Source: Rhodoferax sp. (GTDB lineage: Bacteria > Pseudomonadota > Gammaproteobacteria > Burkholderiales > Burkholderiaceae). From it: 7,413 nucleotides of DNA. A program made the translations under genes and the position numbers. This document shows positions 5,498-7,413 of the stretch, one piece after another. Under the pieces are notes generated by a model that had not been told where the DNA came from, did no database searches, and saw only the letters and a list, made by a program, of their open reading frames with translations. Every line of letters starts with the position of its first letter. Within the stretch, counting starts at the first letter, position 1. The stretch spans positions 1-7,413 of the forward strand of contig JAIFMT010000059.1 of assembly GCA_020048295.1 (NCBI GenBank). The letters are read 5' to 3'.

Positions 5498-6604
5498 ATG
5501 CTGATTCAGCGCATTACCGTCGGTGAAGTCAAAGTTCCGCTCAAAGTGCCGTTCAGAACCGCGCTGCGCACGGTCAACGAACTGCACGACCTGGTGCTGA
5601 TCATCGAAACCGACACTGGCCTCAAGGGCTATGGCGAAGCCACCGCCACCGCGGTCATCACCGGCGATCTGCTGGATTCGATGCGCGCCGCACTGGCCCT
5701 GCTGGCACCGCGCCTGCTGGGGCGCAAGCTGCTGGATTTCAATGCCATTTTGCGCACGCTGCATCAGACCGTGCTGAACCACCACAGCCTCAAGGCGGCA
5801 CTCGAAATGGCCTTGTACGACCTGCGCGCCCAGCAAATGGGGCTGCCGCTGTACCAGTTGCTCGGCGGTGGCGAGCCGCAGATCAAGACCGATGTGACCA
5901 TCAGCATCAATGACATCGACATCATGGTGAAAGACGCGCGCCGCGCTGTGGCCGCCGGTTTTGACTGCCTGAAAATCAAGTTGGGTGGGCGTACCTGGCG
6001 CGACGATGTTGAAAGTGTGCAGGCCATCGAGCGGGCGGTAGGGCCGCACGTGGCGCTGCGGCTGGATGCCAATCAGGGCTGGAGCCCGAAAACAGCGGTA
6101 CAGGTCATCCAGGCGCTGGAAAGGGCTGGAGTGATGCTGGAGTTTGTCGAACAGCCGGTGAAGGCGGACGACCTCAATGGGTTGAAATTTGTCACCGAGC
6201 GCACCCTGACGCCCATTCTGGCCGATGAAGCGGTGTTTTCGGTGGCCGATGCGCTGCGCATTTTGGCCAGCCAAAGCGCGGACATCCTCAATATCAAGCT
6301 GTCCAAGACCGCCGGCATCAGCCAGGCGATCGAAATTGCCCACCTGACGCGCCAGCATCACAAGACCTGCATGGTCGGCTGCATGTTGGAGGGCAACATC
6401 AGCGTCACGGCGGCAGCGCATTTTGCGGTCGCGTTTGACGATGTGGTGGCCTACATTGACCTGGATGGCCCGCAGCTGTGCAATGGCAGTGCAGTGGAGG
6501 GCGGCATGCTCATGAACGGTGCCTGGATCACGCTGCCCGATGCACCCGGCCTAGGCATCACGGCGGTGCATGGGCTGTTGAACACGTGCGTTTACGAAAA
6601 CTGA
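5498..6604 (+). CDS. Dipeptide epimerase (enolase superfamily; probable L-Ala-D/L-Glu type)
   Basis: This 368-residue protein belongs to the muconate-lactonizing subgroup of the enolase superfamily. It has the acid-base lysines Lys159 and Lys161 (LKIKLG), magnesium ligands Asp190 (RLDANQGW), Glu218 (VEQPV) and Asp243 (ADEAV), and the opposite-face Lys267 (NIKLSK). DLDGP with Asp321 and Asp323 is the DxD pair that in dipeptide epimerases binds the substrate amino group, and Arg24 matches the glutamate-binding arginine I recall from the B. subtilis L-Ala-D/L-Glu epimerase. That favours L-Ala-D-Glu/L-Ala-L-Glu epimerization, used to recycle murein peptides, over muconate or o-succinylbenzoate chemistry. 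AGGA at 5488-5491, 6 nt before the ATG, supports the start. It is followed after 10 nt by the metallohydrolase gene. Dipeptide specificity is inference; the fold and epimerase group are firm. Confidence 0.92.
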   Translation: MLIQRITVGEVKVPLKVPFRTALRTVNELHDLVLIIETDTGLKGYGEATATAVITGDLLDSMRAALALLAPRLLGRKLLDFNAILRTLHQTVLNHHSLKAALEMALYDLRAQQMGLPLYQLLGGGEPQIKTDVTISINDIDIMVKDARRAVAAGFDCLKIKLGGRTWRDDVESVQAIERAVGPHVALRLDANQGWSPKTAVQVIQALERAGVMLEFVEQPVKADDLNGLKFVTERTLTPILADEAVFSVADALRILASQSADILNIKLSKTAGISQAIEIAHLTRQHHKTCMVGCMLEGNISVTAAAHFAVAFDDVVAYIDLDGPQLCNGSAVEGGMLMNGAWITLPDAPGLGITAVHGLLNTCVYEN

Positions 6605-6614
6605 GGCGCCTGCC

Positions 6615-7413
6615 ATGAGCCGCTACCCCACCAGCCACTTGCAGATTCACCAGTTTGCCGCACTGGTCCCCGGCCCCCGGTTGATCGTGCTGGGGGCGGT
6701 GCATGGCAATGAAGTGGCCGGCACGCGCGGCATCGAGCGCGTGTTGGCTGAACTGGACGCGGGCGTGCTGCAGCTGCAGTGCGGCAGCGTGACTTTTGTG
6801 CCAGTGACCAACCCGCTGGCTTACCAGCAGGGGCAGCGCAATGGCGAGCGCAACCTGAACCGTAACCTGCGCCCCACCGATGCGCCGCAAGATTACGAGG
6901 ACAAGCTGGCCAACGTGTTGTGCCCACTGCTGGCGCAGCACGAGGTGTTGCTCGATTTGCACACCTTTGCGGCCCAATCCGAGCCCTTTGCCATGCTTGG
7001 GCCGGCTGACAACAGCGGCCCGCTGGAGCCGTTTGCGCTAGCACAACAGGAGCAGGCGCTGGCTTTGCGGCTGGGTGTGCGGCGCATTGTCGAAGGCTGG
7101 CTGTCCACCTACGCGGTGGGCGTGCAGCAGCGGCTGGCGCGCACCCCGGCGCAAGACCGGGCTGGCCTGCTCAGCACCGACCCCAGCTACGGCGTGGGCA
7201 CTACCGAATACATGCGCAGTCAGGGCGGCTGCGCCATCACGCTGGAATGCGGCCAACACGCCGACCCGGGCGCGCCCGAGGTGGCGTACCGTGCCATTCG
7301 CAACACGCTGGCGCAACTGGGGTTGATGGCAGAGCCAGCACCTGCGCCGGCGCGGGGTGTGGAACTGCTGGCGCTCACCCAAGTGGTGGACCGCCACCAC
7401 GCGCAGGATGCGT
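6615..7413 (+). CDS. M14-type zinc hydrolase, succinylglutamate desuccinylase/aspartoacylase-like, 3' end cut off
   Basis: The first 266 codons of a zinc-dependent acylase or carboxypeptidase run off the right edge. The zinc site is His30 and Glu33 (GAVHGNE) with His116 (LLDLHTFA); NLNRNLRP (80-87) carries the substrate-carboxylate Asn/Arg pair, and Glu211 in TLECGQH is the likely catalytic glutamate. These are the blocks of the AstE/AspA branch of M14-like enzymes, which cleave N-acyl or amide bonds next to an acidic residue. GAGG (6603-6606) lies 8 nt before the ATG and overlaps the epimerase stop codon, so the two are probably translated together. That pairing suggests an action on the same kind of acidic peptide substrate, like MpaA with YcjG in E. 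coli, but MpaA has HGDE and FHDP in a different branch. The exact substrate is not determined. Confidence 0.9.
   Translation, partial: MSRYPTSHLQIHQFAALVPGPRLIVLGAVHGNEVAGTRGIERVLAELDAGVLQLQCGSVTFVPVTNPLAYQQGQRNGERNLNRNLRPTDAPQDYEDKLANVLCPLLAQHEVLLDLHTFAAQSEPFAMLGPADNSGPLEPFALAQQEQALALRLGVRRIVEGWLSTYAVGVQQRLARTPAQDRAGLLSTDPSYGVGTTEYMRSQGGCAITLECGQHADPGAPEVAYRAIRNTLAQLGLMAEPAPAPARGVELLALTQVVDRHHAQDA

Noticed and set aside
4436..6421. A 661-residue open frame on the minus strand antisense to queG and the epimerase gene
   Set aside because: It is a high-GC antisense shadow: two clearly recognisable plus-strand enzymes occupy the region, and its translation is low-complexity His/Arg/Gln/Ala with no recognisable motif.

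Overview
The window looks like a chromosomal segment of a high-GC betaproteobacterium, most likely Comamonadaceae (Rhodoferax, Polaromonas or Acidovorax relatives). The support is protein-level resemblance, an FlhDC-type flagellar master regulator, the tsaE-amidase pairing and small dispersed hairpin repeats of a kind I associate with that family. The genus assignment is inference.

Layout. Positions 1-4330 are transcribed leftward (minus strand). Reading in the direction of transcription they hold tsaE (tRNA t6A synthesis ATPase), an AmiC-type N-acetylmuramoyl-L-alanine amidase overlapping tsaE by 4 nt, a 177-bp regulatory-looking gap, flhD and flhC, a 154-bp gap, a dienelactone hydrolase family protein, and the first 105 codons of a luciferase-like flavin oxidoreductase that runs off the left edge. 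Positions 4310-7413 are transcribed rightward: queG (epoxyqueuosine reductase), a dipeptide epimerase of the enolase superfamily, and a truncated M14-type metallohydrolase (AstE/aspartoacylase-like) that runs off the right edge. No gene-free stretch exceeds 300 bp.

How the genes fit together. tsaE and queG are both tRNA-modification genes and diverge from a shared 5' region; as called, their 5' ends overlap by 21 bp. tsaE-amidase is a classical pairing (compare yjeE-amiB in E. coli). The epimerase and the metallohydrolase are a translationally coupled pair and recall the E. coli ycjG-mpaA murein-peptide recycling pair, with a different hydrolase branch. flhDC stands apart from any motility gene visible here.

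Most interesting non-genic signals. (1) A dispersed repeat with the fixed architecture ATAGC-N20-GGGC occurs four times, always in the orientation of transcription. Two copies are intergenic, one lies in frame in the amidase linker and one forms part of a C-terminal extension of TsaE. (2) Two long inverted repeats, plus a 10-bp direct repeat, fill the flhDC upstream region. I saw no unmistakable new defence or mobile system.
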